DNA from: Pontibacter silvestris
GTDB taxonomy: Bacteria; Bacteroidota; Bacteroidia; Cytophagales; Hymenobacteraceae
Direction of reading: 5' to 3'
DNA: 64,000 nt
Assembly: GCF_020907275.1 (NCBI RefSeq)
Contig: NZ_JAJJWI010000018.1
Coordinates: 44,725 to 108,724 of the forward strand
A program made the position numbers and the translations under genes. Below the pieces are notes generated by a model that was not told the origin of the DNA, did no database searches, and worked only from the letters and a program-made list of their open reading frames with translations. Positions 27,312-36,947 of this stretch are shown piece after piece (positions within the stretch are counted from its first letter, which is position 1; each line of letters starts with the position of its first letter).

Positions 27312-27860
27312 ATGCAGAAAAGAATCATCGTAAACCACCAACTACTCGATATTATGGTGATGCGCCTTTGCCACCAGCTCATTGAGAACCACGGTGACTT
27401 TTCTGATACAGTTATTCTTGGTTTGCAGCCACGGGGCAAATTTGTGGCACAGCGCATACAAAACACTTTAGCTTCGATACTAGGGAAACCAGTACCTACT
27501 GGCTACCTCGACACCACTTTTCATCGCGACGATTTCCGCCGCAGGGATACTCCGCTTACTGCCAACGCTACCCGTATAGATTTCCTTATTGAAGGGAAAA
27601 AAGTAATACTGGTGGATGACGTGCTGTACACAGGCCGTTCAGTTCGCGCAGCCCTGGATGCTATGATCGCCTATGGGCGACCTGCGAACGTGGAGTTATT
27701 GGTATTGATAGACCGCCTCTACACCCGCCACCTGCCTATTCATGCTACTTATGTAGGGCAACGTGTTAATTCCTTACAAAGCCAGCGGGTATTGGTAGAG
27801 TGGAAAGGCCAGGAAACTCCGGAAGATAATATCTGGCTTATTACCAAAAACGAAGAATAA
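27312..27860 (+). CDS. pyrR: PyrR: pyrimidine operon regulator / uracil phosphoribosyltransferase
   Basis: Binds pyr mRNA in Gram-positives and has UPRTase activity. The PRPP-binding motif VILVDDVLYTGRSVRAALDA lies near residue 95, and the usual flanking regions are present (HQLIENH, LQPRGKFVAQRI, TGYLDTTFHRDDF, YVGQRVNSLQ). 182 residues from the ATG at 27312. It is directly followed by pyrB (9-nt gap). Whether it regulates by RNA binding here is not shown; no PyrR-type attenuator is seen, so the enzyme role may dominate. Confidence 0.93.
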   Translation: MQKRIIVNHQLLDIMVMRLCHQLIENHGDFSDTVILGLQPRGKFVAQRIQNTLASILGKPVPTGYLDTTFHRDDFRRRDTPLTANATRIDFLIEGKKVILVDDVLYTGRSVRAALDAMIAYGRPANVELLVLIDRLYTRHLPIHATYVGQRVNSLQSQRVLVEWKGQETPEDNIWLITKNEE

Positions 27861-27869
27861 ACCTCACCC

Positions 27870-28793
27870 ATGCAAGAGCTCAGCGTCCGGCACCTGTTAG
27901 GCATAAAAGACATCACCCACGAAGATATTCAGCTTATTTTTGAGACAGCTGATAATTTTAAAGATGTTTTAAACAGGCCGATTAAAAAAGTGCCTTCGCT
28001 ACGTGATATTACTATTGCCAACGTTTTTTTCGAGAACTCTACACGCACACGCCTGTCTTTTGAACTGGCAGAGAAAAGATTATCGGCAGATGTCATAAAC
28101 TTTAGCAGCAGCGGCAGCTCCGTAAAAAAAGGAGAAACGTTACTTGATACTGTTAACAACATCTTGGCTATGAAAGTGGACATGATCGTAATGCGCCATT
28201 CCAGCCCTGGAACACCTCACTTTCTATCGCGTCACATTAAGGCAAACATTGTGAACGCCGGCGATGGCACACATGAGCACCCCACACAGGCTCTGCTGGA
28301 TTCCTTCTCCATCAGAGAAAGGTATGGTGAAGTAGCAGGCAAAAAAGTGGTAATTATTGGAGACATTCTGCACTCCAGAGTAGCCCTTTCCAACATTTTT
28401 GCCTTACAGAAACAAGGTGCCGAGGTAATGGTATGCGGTCCTTCTACCTTGCTACCCAAATATATTAAAGACCTAGGTGTGAAAGTAGAATTGGACGTAC
28501 GCAAAGCTTTACAATGGTGCGACGTGGCAAACGTACTACGCATACAGCTGGAACGCATGCAGATGAAGTATTTTCCATCCTTACGGGAATACACTTTGTA
28601 CTATGGCATCAATAAAAAGATGCTGGATAGCCTAAACAAAGAAATAACCATTATGCACCCCGGGCCAATAAACCGCGGAGTAGAACTTAGTAGTGATGTA
28701 GCCGACTCCCAGCACTCCATTATACTGAATCAGGTAGAAAATGGCGTAGCTATCAGAATGGCTGTGCTTTATCTGCTGGCTGCGAAAGGCTAA
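27870..28793 (+). CDS. pyrB: Aspartate carbamoyltransferase catalytic subunit
   Basis: Joins carbamoyl phosphate to aspartate in pyrimidine synthesis. The carbamoyl-phosphate loop FFENSTRTRLSFE is intact at about residue 52; further matches are GDGTHEHPTQALLD, IIGDILHSRVALSN and the aspartate site MHPGPINRGVELSSDV. 307 residues is normal. No pyrI regulatory gene follows; a terminator does, so the operon is pyrR-pyrB. Confidence 0.97.
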   Translation: MQELSVRHLLGIKDITHEDIQLIFETADNFKDVLNRPIKKVPSLRDITIANVFFENSTRTRLSFELAEKRLSADVINFSSSGSSVKKGETLLDTVNNILAMKVDMIVMRHSSPGTPHFLSRHIKANIVNAGDGTHEHPTQALLDSFSIRERYGEVAGKKVVIIGDILHSRVALSNIFALQKQGAEVMVCGPSTLLPKYIKDLGVKVELDVRKALQWCDVANVLRIQLERMQMKYFPSLREYTLYYGINKKMLDSLNKEITIMHPGPINRGVELSSDVADSQHSIILNQVENGVAIRMAVLYLLAAKG

Positions 28794-28817
28794 GCTCAAA
28801 CACATTCAGAACAGGAG

Positions 28818-28853
28818 AAGCCTGCTTCTGAAAAAGAAGCGGGCTTTTATTTT
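28818..28853 (+). terminator. Terminator after pyrB
   Basis: Stem AAGCCTGCTTCT with AGAAGCGGGCTT (one G-T pair) and a T-rich tail (TTTTATTTTTT). Confidence 0.85.
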
Positions 28854-28985
28854 TTCTGAACTAAAAAGCCAACTGGCAACTATATAACACCGACAGCAAG
28901 GCACTTCCTGCTTTCCTGTATCAGAACCATTACATAGTTCAGTTGTTGTAATACTGTAAACAAACTTAGAAATTGTTTTTTTATC

Positions 28986-29996
28986 ATGCCAAAGAAAATA
29001 CGGCTAAGTGTGTTGGACCAGTCTCCTATCAGAAAACGAGGCACAGCTGCGCAGGCACTTATGGAAACGATAGAACTGGCTAAACTTACAGACGAACTTG
29101 GCTACACCCGTTTCTGGGTATCTGAGCACCACAATACAACAGGCTTGGCAGGATCTTCCCCTGAAGTTCTCATCCCTTACCTGGCTTCAGTTACAAAACG
29201 TATAAGGGTTGGCTCAGGCGGTGTTATGCTCCCTCATTATAGCGCACTTAAAGTTGCCGAAAATTTTAAAGTTCTGGAGAACCTCTTTCCTGATCGTATT
29301 GACCTGGGCATTGGTCGTGCTCCCGGGACTGACCGAGTAACAGCAGCAGCACTTAACCCGCACAACCAGTTTAGCGACGCAGCATTTATGCAGCAGCTAA
29401 AAGACTTGGGACATTATCTGCATGATACTTCGGAAGAAGGCGACATAACAGAGAATGTGTACGCTACTCCTGCTACTCCTTCGGTTCCTTTAGTATGGTT
29501 GCTAAGCTCCAGCGGGCAAAGCGGCCTGTTTGCCGCTCACTTTGGATTTGGCTTTTCCTTTGCTCATTTCATCAATCCTGTTGGAGGCGAACAGATGGTG
29601 AAAGCTTATAAACAACATTTTGAGAAGTCAAGGTTTATGCAGCAGCCTGAAGCAAATGTCGGAGTGTTTGTTATGTGTGCCGAAACAGAAGAGAAAGCAC
29701 AGGAACTGCAGGAAACAATGGACCTGATGATGCTTCGCATAGAGAAAGGCAGGAGTTCAGGTGTTCCGTCTTATGAGGAGGTTAAGATACAGCAATATTC
29801 AGAGGCAGAACAACTTCGCATTGAGTATAACAGGCAGCGTATGGTCTCAGGTACTCCGATGCAGGTAAAATTGCAGTTGGAAGAGATGGCAAAAACATAT
29901 GAGGTGGATGAGCTGATAGTTGTAACCATCACCCATAGCTTTGAAGACAGAAAAAGTTCATACCGATTATTAGCAGAAGCGTTTGAACTTTGCTGA
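28986..29996 (+). CDS. LLM-class flavin-dependent oxidoreductase (luciferase-like)
   Basis: Uses reduced FMN; many members are of unknown substrate. It has the start KIRLSVLDQSPIRKRGT, the FWVSEHHNTTGLAGSSPEVLI block, RIRVGSGGVMLPHYSALKVAENF, and DLGIGRAPGTD, which identify the MsnO8/YhbW-like branch of the luciferase family. 336 residues is normal. Stands alone, convergent with the OmpA/TSP3 gene; no neighbour suggests a substrate. Confidence 0.92.
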   Translation: MPKKIRLSVLDQSPIRKRGTAAQALMETIELAKLTDELGYTRFWVSEHHNTTGLAGSSPEVLIPYLASVTKRIRVGSGGVMLPHYSALKVAENFKVLENLFPDRIDLGIGRAPGTDRVTAAALNPHNQFSDAAFMQQLKDLGHYLHDTSEEGDITENVYATPATPSVPLVWLLSSSGQSGLFAAHFGFGFSFAHFINPVGGEQMVKAYKQHFEKSRFMQQPEANVGVFVMCAETEEKAQELQETMDLMMLRIEKGRSSGVPSYEEVKIQQYSEAEQLRIEYNRQRMVSGTPMQVKLQLEEMAKTYEVDELIVVTITHSFEDRKSSYRLLAEAFELC

Positions 29997-30091
29997 TCTA
30001 GTTACGCAAAAGGGAATACAAAAAGCAAAGCATACATCCCTCTAAATCTAATGTTTAGTATTATCGCTTCGTGAGCATAGGCTTATAAGAC

Positions 30092-30125
30092 AAAAGGCAC
30101 CGCAGTATTACCTGCGGTGCCTTTT
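30092..30125. terminator. Bidirectional terminator between LLM and OmpA genes
   Basis: Perfect 14-bp stem (30092-30105 and 30112-30125) with 6-nt loop, A run before and T run after; between convergent genes. Confidence 0.9.
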
Positions 30126-30146
30126 TAATATTTGTTTATTTGGAGT

Positions 30147-31610
30147 CTATTCAATATTCAACTGCATATCCGGCGTATTCATTTCGAAGCCAACTCTTCT
30201 GTTTTGAGCTCTGGCCTCTTCAGTTCTACGACGTGACAGACGCTGGTTAACTTGTACCAAAGGTTGAGTTTCACCGTAGCCTCTTGTTACCAATCTATCA
30301 GGATTCTGAACACCTCTCTCGATCAGGTAATCTTTCACAGCCTGCGCTCTGCTTTCAGAAAGTGCCTGGTTGTACTCTTCACTACCGATGTAGTCAGCGT
30401 GGCCTTTGATAAGCAGCACATGTTCAGGATATTTCTCAAGAGCAGTTACAATGCTATCTAATAGTTGCTTATAGCTATCTTGAACACGAGCTTGGTCAAA
30501 TTCGAAACGTACCTTCTCTTCCATTAATCGAAGCGTCTCAGCATCTAAATCAGGGCAACCACGGTTAGCAGCTGTACCAGGTGTGTTAGGGCAAAGATCT
30601 TCATTATCAGATACACCGTCACCGTCTTTATCCATTGGACAACCATTTGCATCTACCTGCACACCAGTTGGAGTGTCTGGGCATTGGTCCTGAGGATCGG
30701 CAACACCATCACCGTCTGAATCTGGGCAACCTTGCATTGCAGCAGTACCTGCTTGGTCAGGGCACTGATCATCTTTGTCAGCTACACCATCGCTATCTCT
30801 GTCAGGGCAACCTTGCGTTGCAGCAGTACCTGTCTCAGTAGGGCATTGGTCCTGATAATCTGGCACACCGTCGCCATCAGTATCAATCGGGCATCCTCTT
30901 TTGTCTACTTGTACACCTGTTGGTGTATCAGGGCAATCATCTCTTCTATCTGGCACACCGTCACCATCAGTGTCTGTTGCACTACCTAAGTTAAAGCCTA
31001 GGCCTACGTTGTGCATAAAGAAACGATCATTTTTACCAGTAAACTGGCCATCAAATTTATCCTGGCCAGTGATCATGTAGTTTGTTTCTATGAAAGCACT
31101 TACGGCATCAGAAAAACGGAAACGAATACCGGCACCACCTTTTGCAGCGGCTGTAATGAATTTATCATCTTCCAGCATAGTGCCACCAGCTACCGCTTCA
31201 GTGTTAGTCCATGCACCACCACCCGCAATTTGCAGGTATGGCCCTATAAAGGCATCTTCCTTCAAAACATTACCATAAAGTTTCAGACGAAGAGCCAGCA
31301 TAGCGGTACCTATGTGAGCATCAAAGTTATCTGTGTTCGAAAGGTATGATTCAGCACCACCATAGGTCAGATGCAAACCAGCATCAAAGGAAGGGCTTAT
31401 ATAGCGGTTCAGGTTAAGACCACCACCCCACTCAAGCCTGTTGCTTTCGAAGAATTGATTCTCTAATTCGCCATTATATTGTAAGGCACTTCCATATATC
31501 TGGAGGTTTGTCCTCTGGTCAGAGCTTTGTGCAAGTAAGGCTGTACTTGCTGAAAGCAGGAATATAAGCACAAAAGCTATTGTACTAAGTTTTGTTAGTT
31601 GTGTTCGCAT
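30147..31610 (-). CDS. OmpA-family outer membrane protein with thrombospondin type 3 repeats
   Basis: Probably ties the outer membrane to peptidoglycan. A signal peptide (LIFLLSASTALLAQ) is followed by an outer membrane beta domain of about 200 residues (SFDAGLHLTYGG, AMLALRLKLYG). Five TSP3-type calcium repeats follow (DxDGDGVxDxxDxCP, about residues 220-355). The C-terminal OmpA domain holds LLIKGHADYIGSEEYNQALSESRAQAVKDYL and RRRTEEARAQNRRV. 487 residues from the ATG at 31610; an upstream in-frame ATG at 31661 is rejected because the signal peptide begins at MRTQ. Confidence 0.92.
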   Translation of the reverse strand: MRTQLTKLSTIAFVLIFLLSASTALLAQSSDQRTNLQIYGSALQYNGELENQFFESNRLEWGGGLNLNRYISPSFDAGLHLTYGGAESYLSNTDNFDAHIGTAMLALRLKLYGNVLKEDAFIGPYLQIAGGGAWTNTEAVAGGTMLEDDKFITAAAKGGAGIRFRFSDAVSAFIETNYMITGQDKFDGQFTGKNDRFFMHNVGLGFNLGSATDTDGDGVPDRRDDCPDTPTGVQVDKRGCPIDTDGDGVPDYQDQCPTETGTAATQGCPDRDSDGVADKDDQCPDQAGTAAMQGCPDSDGDGVADPQDQCPDTPTGVQVDANGCPMDKDGDGVSDNEDLCPNTPGTAANRGCPDLDAETLRLMEEKVRFEFDQARVQDSYKQLLDSIVTALEKYPEHVLLIKGHADYIGSEEYNQALSESRAQAVKDYLIERGVQNPDRLVTRGYGETQPLVQVNQRLSRRRTEEARAQNRRVGFEMNTPDMQLNIE

Positions 31611-32005
31611 AATTCTTAAAAATATATTCTGATATGACAATACGTGCATGTTTTCAATCAAGTTTTTGAGTTATCAAAAAATTATTTGGACATAAGTAGT
31701 AAAATGAGGGCAGCTCCGCCCATATGAAGGGTTCATGTACAGTTTGTTCATAGGCAAAATGTTTTACGTTAAATATTATCAACTCTTATAAATTACTGAT
31801 GTTCAACAGGAACAATAAGTATTATATTTAACAGTACAACTTTTAGGTTTAATGGATCAGGCTATAGTAAATGAAACTGATACTAGAGCACAAAGTTTTA
31901 TACAACATGAAAAAAAATTGAAATAACCTTAAATCTAAGGCGAGAATAGAAAAAAGTTCAGTCTACAGCCAATAATTGGCTTTCCTTATATAAAGGCCTA
32001 AGCTT
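31611..32005. other. Intergenic region upstream of the OmpA/TSP3 gene
   Basis: 395 bases, AT-rich, without a supported gene. It presumably holds the OmpA promoter on the minus strand, but no close TAnnTTTG match was seen. A short palindrome (AGCCAATAATTGGCT, 31968-31982) lies just downstream of the aminopeptidase gene. Confidence 0.5.
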
Positions 32006-33301
32006 CTAATTTTTATTTTTCATAAGCCTTTCTATATCGTCTGCCTCCAACGGAATGTCTTTCATAAGATCGACTGCTCCATTTTTGGTTATTAGAATAT
32101 CATTTTCTAACCTGATACCAATATTCTCTTCTCTAATATAGATGCCAGGTTCACAGGTAAACACCATTCCCTCTTCAAACGGACGATATTTATTACCAAC
32201 ATCGTGCACATCTAAACCTAAAAAATGAGAAGTGCCATGCATAAAGTATTTTTTATAAAGAGGCTTCTCCGGGTCCTGATTACGTACATCGTTCTGGTCT
32301 AGCAAACCAAGCCTGATTAACTCGTTTTCCATGACAGTGCCTACAAAAGAGTGGTATTGGTTTAGAGTGTTGCCAGGCACCAGCATGCGGGTAGCTACTT
32401 TCATTACGCGCAGCACTGCCTCATATACCTCCCGCTGGCGCTTTGTAAACTTTCCGTTTACAGGCACCGTCCGGGTCAGGTCAGCGGCATAATTAGCGTA
32501 TTCTGCTCCGAAATCCATCAGTACCAAGTCTCCGTCTTCACACGGTTGGTTATTATCTATGTAGTGTAAGATGCAGGCATTGCCGCCTGAAGCAACAATA
32601 GAGCTATAAGCAGGCCCCCGGGAGCGGTTGCGGATAAACTCATGGTATATCTCTGCTTCAATCTCATACTCCATTACTCCTGGTTTGATAAAGCTCAGCA
32701 ACCTACGGAAACCAAGCTCTGTAATCTGACAAGCCTTCTTAATGAGTTCAATCTCCATTTCAGACTTTATCGCCCTCAAATTATGCATAATTGGAGCGCT
32801 TCGCTCATATTTATGTAACGGATAACGCTCTTTACACCATTTCACAAAGCGGGCATCACGGGTCTCAACCTCCACCACAGCTCTTAGGTGCTCATTCGTA
32901 TTCAGGTAAACATGCTCCGCTTCACTCATTAGTACATTCAGTACCTGTTCAAACTCATGTGTCCAGTACACGGCATCAACACCTGATACTTCCTTTGCTT
33001 GTTGCTTTGTTAACTTATAGCCTTCCCATGTCAGGATAAGGTTGTTGGTTTCCCGCACAAATAATATTTCTTTCAGCTTCTGATCTTTAGAGTCAGGGAA
33101 CAGTATCAATATGCTCTCCTCCTGGTCAATACCTGACAAATAAAACAAGTCGCTATTCTGCCAAAATGCCATCGTGCCATCTGCATTGGTAGGCATCACA
33201 TCATTAGAGTGAAAAATAGCTATAGAACAAGGCTTTAACTGCTTTACAAAATTGTGTCGGTTATGAATAAACAACTCCCGGTTAATAGGCAGGTATCTCA
33301 T
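32006..33301 (-). CDS. Xaa-Pro aminopeptidase (M24B, PepP-like)
   Basis: Metallopeptidase that removes an N-terminal residue before proline. The creatinase-type N-terminal domain is followed by the pita-bread domain with the five metal ligands: DFGAEYANYAADLTRT (two Asp), GTSHFLGLDVHD (His), FTCEPGIYI (Glu) and the C-terminal IRLENDILI (Glu). 431 residues from the ATG at 33301, the normal length; an in-frame ATG at 33397 is rejected because the family starts at MRYLPIN. It is likely cytoplasmic. Confidence 0.93.
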   Translation of the reverse strand: MRYLPINRELFIHNRHNFVKQLKPCSIAIFHSNDVMPTNADGTMAFWQNSDLFYLSGIDQEESILILFPDSKDQKLKEILFVRETNNLILTWEGYKLTKQQAKEVSGVDAVYWTHEFEQVLNVLMSEAEHVYLNTNEHLRAVVEVETRDARFVKWCKERYPLHKYERSAPIMHNLRAIKSEMEIELIKKACQITELGFRRLLSFIKPGVMEYEIEAEIYHEFIRNRSRGPAYSSIVASGGNACILHYIDNNQPCEDGDLVLMDFGAEYANYAADLTRTVPVNGKFTKRQREVYEAVLRVMKVATRMLVPGNTLNQYHSFVGTVMENELIRLGLLDQNDVRNQDPEKPLYKKYFMHGTSHFLGLDVHDVGNKYRPFEEGMVFTCEPGIYIREENIGIRLENDILITKNGAVDLMKDIPLEADDIERLMKNKN

Positions 33302-33484
33302 GGTCTTTCTGTCGGCTATTAATTTTATATCAAAAACAGATATATAAATGTTCTTTTGTAAAGTTAAAGATAGGATTATATATTTTACTTCGTACATATT
33401 AGGCCTTCAAACTTTCTCCGGCACCTGCCTTAGATAAGGAGGAAACAATTTGTAAACTTGCAGCTTTATTCTTCTAAGTAAATC

Positions 33485-34612
33485 ATGCATATAGGATTCG
33501 ACGCAAAGCGGGCTTTCACAAACAATTCGGGATTAGGCAATTACAGTCGCTTTGTAATTTCTTCGCTCCTGCACGATTTTCCTCAAAATAACTACCAGCT
33601 TTACACCCCCAGGATAAACGAGAACTTCCAGAACTTTTATTCAGTGACTCCTTCTGCCCACGTTGTTAAGCCACAGGGCCTATGGGAAAAATTATCCGCT
33701 GCATGGCGTGTGTTGGGGTTAACTTCATCTATAAAAGAACACCAGCTTGATCTATTTCATGGGTTAAGCAACGAACTACCCTTAAACATCAGAAGGAGTA
33801 AGGCTAAAGCTATTGTAACGATACATGATTTGATTTTTCTCCACCACCCGGAGCTGTACAAGCCTATTGACCGAGCTATTTATAACTATAAGTTTAGGCG
33901 TGCATGTGAGCAGGCTCACCGGATTATAGCTATAAGCCAGCAAACAAAGCAGGACATAATTAACTTCTTCCATACTGATCCCGCTAAAATTGAAGTTATA
34001 TACCAGGACTGTGACCCGATCTTTCATCAAGCCTGTGATAGCCAAATTAAAAAAAACGTTCAGGAGAAGTATGGCCTACCAGAGAAGTACCTGCTGTGTG
34101 TCGGAACCTTAGAGCCACGCAAAAACCAGCTCAACCTGCTAAAAGCCTGGCATAGCTCAGGGGCAGCTATAGAATTAGTGTTTGTGGGCAGGCGAACTGC
34201 CTATTACGATCAGTTAAATGATTATGTAAAGAAGCATAAGCTAGAAGCTACAGTGCATTTTATGCCTTATATTCCTTTTCAGGAGTTACCTGCCATTTAT
34301 CAGATGGCCACGACCTTTGCTTACCCCTCCATTTTTGAGGGATTTGGCATTCCTATTATAGAAGCCCTTAATAGTGGTGTACCTGTAATAACTTCAACAG
34401 ACTCTTGTTTTAGTGAGGCAGGCGGTAAAGCAGCTTTATACATAGCCCCAGACAATGTACATGCTTTAGCCCAGGCAATTTATGAGGCAAGCACGAACCA
34501 GCCTTTGCGTAGCCAGATGATAAAAGATGGCTATGAACATGCCTTACTTTTCAGGCCAGAGGTTACCATAGCCCAACTATACCAGCTATACAAGCAGGTG
34601 CTCCAAGAATAG
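33485..34612 (+). CDS. Glycosyltransferase family 4 (GT-B)
   Basis: Transfers sugar from a nucleotide sugar, probably in surface polysaccharide synthesis. The pattern is GT-B: N-terminal MHIGFDAKRAFTNNSGLGNYSRF, then KAIVTIHDLIFLHHPELY, VGTLEPRKNQLNLLKAW (start of the donor domain) and the GT4 signature YPSIFEGFGIPIIEALNSGVPVITS. 375 residues, typical. No other polysaccharide genes are adjacent, so the acceptor is unknown. Confidence 0.9.
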   Translation: MHIGFDAKRAFTNNSGLGNYSRFVISSLLHDFPQNNYQLYTPRINENFQNFYSVTPSAHVVKPQGLWEKLSAAWRVLGLTSSIKEHQLDLFHGLSNELPLNIRRSKAKAIVTIHDLIFLHHPELYKPIDRAIYNYKFRRACEQAHRIIAISQQTKQDIINFFHTDPAKIEVIYQDCDPIFHQACDSQIKKNVQEKYGLPEKYLLCVGTLEPRKNQLNLLKAWHSSGAAIELVFVGRRTAYYDQLNDYVKKHKLEATVHFMPYIPFQELPAIYQMATTFAYPSIFEGFGIPIIEALNSGVPVITSTDSCFSEAGGKAALYIAPDNVHALAQAIYEASTNQPLRSQMIKDGYEHALLFRPEVTIAQLYQLYKQVLQE

Positions 34613-34641
34613 ACATAGCAGCTTTTTAACTGTTTTTTCAG

Positions 34642-34649
34642 TAACTTTG
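34642..34649 (+). promoter_or_regulatory. -7 element (TAACTTTG) for the M16 peptidase gene
   Basis: Exact TAnnTTTG match, 19 nt before the peptidase ATG. No clear -33 element. Confidence 0.5.
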
Positions 34650-34668
34650 CAGGCTAATTTAAAATTGA

Positions 34669-35901
34669 ATGCCTGATTATCATATCCATACATTACCAAA
34701 CGGCATACGTGTCGTTCATAAACAAGTAAGCCATACTAAAATTGCCCACAGTGGCTTTATTTTAGACTTAGGTAGCCGCGATGAATTACCCAACCAGCTT
34801 GGCCTGGCACATTTCTGGGAGCACATGGCTTTTAAGGGCACTACCAAGCGTAAATCGTTCCACATATTAAATAGGCTTGAGTCAGTTGGTGGCGAACTTA
34901 ATGCCTACACTACTAAAGAAAAGCTCTGCTTCTACAGTTCTGTACTGGACAAGCACTTCGAAAAGTCTTTTGAACTACTGACTGATATTACTTTTCACTC
35001 TATTTTCCCGGCAAAAGAAATTGAGAAAGAACGGGGTGTAATTCTGGAAGAAATGTCGATGTACTTAGATGCACCAGAAGAAGCTATTGTAGACGAATTT
35101 GATGCTGTCGTGTACGAAGGGCATCCGCTGGGCAATAACATACTTGGTACCAAAGAAAGTGTGTCCGGTTTTGTGAAGCAGGATTTCCTGGACTTTATCG
35201 ACCGCAACATGAGTACCGACGCTTTAGTGTTTTGCTCTGTAAGCAACCTTCCTTTTGAGAAAGTTGTAAAGCTAGCCGAAAAATACATGGGAGACATTCC
35301 TGCTATTCAAAAGCACCGGGCCCGTGTCCCATTCAAAAACTACGTTCCTAAAACCTTAACTATAGAAAAGGCTATTTCGCAGGCACACTGTGTACTCGGT
35401 TGCCCCGCATACGCCCTTAGTGATGATCGCCGCATCCCGTTCTTTATGCTGGTTAACCTGTTAGGTGGGCCGGGCATGAACTCCCGGCTAAACCTGGCCG
35501 TGCGTGAGAAACATGGCTTAGTTTATACAATAGATGCCAATTATGCCACTTATATAGATACAGGACTGCTGTCTATTTATTTTGGCACAGAAAAGAAGCA
35601 GTTAAAGCGAACAACTTCTTTAGTACTGAAAGAGCTGAAGAAACTTCGGGAGAAGCCACTTGGCACATTGCAATTACACACAGCGAAAGAACAACTGATG
35701 GGCCAGTTGGCAATGGCCGAGGAAAGCAACATAGGCCTGATGACGATGATGGGAAAAAGTATCCTGGATCAGGATAAAATAGACTCCCTCAACGAAATTT
35801 TCGACCAGATCAGGAGCATTACAGCAGGAGATTTAGTAGACATAGCAAACGATGCGCTACGCGAAGATCAGCTAAGCTTTCTGAATTATGTACCAGCATA
35901 G
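34669..35901 (+). CDS. M16-family zinc peptidase
   Basis: Insulinase-type peptidase. The inverted zinc motif reads HFWEHMAFKGT (HxxEH) near residue 45, with the downstream Glu in KEIEKERGVILEEMSMY. 410 residues, one M16 unit plus its C-terminal partner domain (GGPGMNSRLNLAVREKHGLVYTI), as in the YmxG/PqqL-like group. No signal peptide is seen, so it is probably cytoplasmic. Followed 92 nt later by the O-methyltransferase. Confidence 0.93.
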   Translation: MPDYHIHTLPNGIRVVHKQVSHTKIAHSGFILDLGSRDELPNQLGLAHFWEHMAFKGTTKRKSFHILNRLESVGGELNAYTTKEKLCFYSSVLDKHFEKSFELLTDITFHSIFPAKEIEKERGVILEEMSMYLDAPEEAIVDEFDAVVYEGHPLGNNILGTKESVSGFVKQDFLDFIDRNMSTDALVFCSVSNLPFEKVVKLAEKYMGDIPAIQKHRARVPFKNYVPKTLTIEKAISQAHCVLGCPAYALSDDRRIPFFMLVNLLGGPGMNSRLNLAVREKHGLVYTIDANYATYIDTGLLSIYFGTEKKQLKRTTSLVLKELKKLREKPLGTLQLHTAKEQLMGQLAMAEESNIGLMTMMGKSILDQDKIDSLNEIFDQIRSITAGDLVDIANDALREDQLSFLNYVPA

Positions 35902-35993
35902 TATTAGCGATAGAATCAGAAATTATGAATTAGAAATGAGGAGAAAATAAACCATTATACTTCCCCTTATCCTAGTTGTCCAAATTTATAAAA

Positions 35994-36638
35994 ATGGAGT
36001 TTATAGACGAAGAGTTACTGCACTACGCTGAAGACCATACTTCACCTGAAAGCGAGTTGCTACAAAAGATAAACCGCCAGACACACCTGAACGTGATGAA
36101 ACCACGCATGCTTTCGGGGCATCTGCAAGGGCGCTTGCTGTCCATGTTCTCACACATGATCAGGCCGAAGCAGATTTTGGAAATAGGCACCTACACCGGC
36201 TATTCGGCTATATGCTTAGCGGAGGGGCTACAGCCGGATGGCACCTTACATACTATTGATGTAAATGAGGAGTTGGAGGAAACAGTACGGAGCTATTTTA
36301 AAGAAGCAGGGCTGACGGAACGCATCAGGTTTTACATTGGTAATGCCATAGATGTTATCCCGACCATAAATGCCACTTTTGACCTGGTGTTTATAGATGC
36401 AGACAAACGAAGCAACGCCAAATATTACGACCTAATTGTTGACAGTGTAAACCCTGGAGGTTATATTATTGCAGACAATGTACTGTGGAGCGGCAAAGTT
36501 TTAGCCAAGCACCGCACCAAGTCCGACGAACGCACTATGGAAATTCTGGACTTCAATAAAAAAGTACAGGACGATGAACGTGTGGAAAATATTCTGCTGC
36601 CTGTACGCGATGGGCTTTTGGTAGCCAGAAAGCTGTAG
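35994..36638 (+). CDS. Class I O-methyltransferase (COMT-type, metal-dependent)
   Basis: Methylates a hydroxyl group with AdoMet, typically on catechol-like substrates. Motifs: ILEIGTYTGYSAICLAEGL (motif I), TIDVNEEL, LVFIDADKRSNAKYYDLIV (metal Asp) and GGYIIADNVLWSGKV (second metal Asp). 214 residues from the ATG at 35994; a TTG 18 nt upstream is less likely. Close in sequence to the small cation-dependent OMT family (Pfam Methyltransf_3). Substrate unknown. Confidence 0.93.
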   Translation: MEFIDEELLHYAEDHTSPESELLQKINRQTHLNVMKPRMLSGHLQGRLLSMFSHMIRPKQILEIGTYTGYSAICLAEGLQPDGTLHTIDVNEELEETVRSYFKEAGLTERIRFYIGNAIDVIPTINATFDLVFIDADKRSNAKYYDLIVDSVNPGGYIIADNVLWSGKVLAKHRTKSDERTMEILDFNKKVQDDERVENILLPVRDGLLVARKL

Positions 36639-36947
36639 ACAAGCTACATACATAATAAACCTACACAAGCGTCTGCTTTAATAACAAGTTTTGGCAGACG
36701 CTTGTATTTTAAGCAGTTCTATAAGTTACATCCATCCTCCCTCCTTCACTGCGAGACAGAAGATTGTATCCCTGAAAAAATTTTAGAAAAAGAAGTTCGT
36801 TCAACCTTTAGAAAGCAAGGCAAAATGATTTACTTTGCCATTGATATATTAGTCTCTGAACGTATTAGCTTAGAGTAAATTACCTACTCTTCTTTAAACT
36901 TAAAGTAGAGCAAAAATTATATATAGCCAAAGTATTATTCCAATTGT
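36639..36947. other. Intergenic region between the O-methyltransferase and LysM genes
   Basis: 309 bases without a supported gene. It holds the O-methyltransferase terminator (36665-36710) and an AT-rich stretch before the LysM gene. No strong promoter match is seen. Confidence 0.55.
36665..36710 (+). terminator. Terminator after the O-methyltransferase
   Basis: Perfect 12-bp stem ACAAGCGTCTGC (36665-36676) with GCAGACGCTTGT (36694-36705), then ATTTT. Confidence 0.85.

Noticed and set aside
30590..30960. Repetitive DNA suggesting a tandem array or CRISPR
   Set aside because: The periodicity is explained by the TSP3 calcium repeats of the OmpA protein; the units are coding and diverged.
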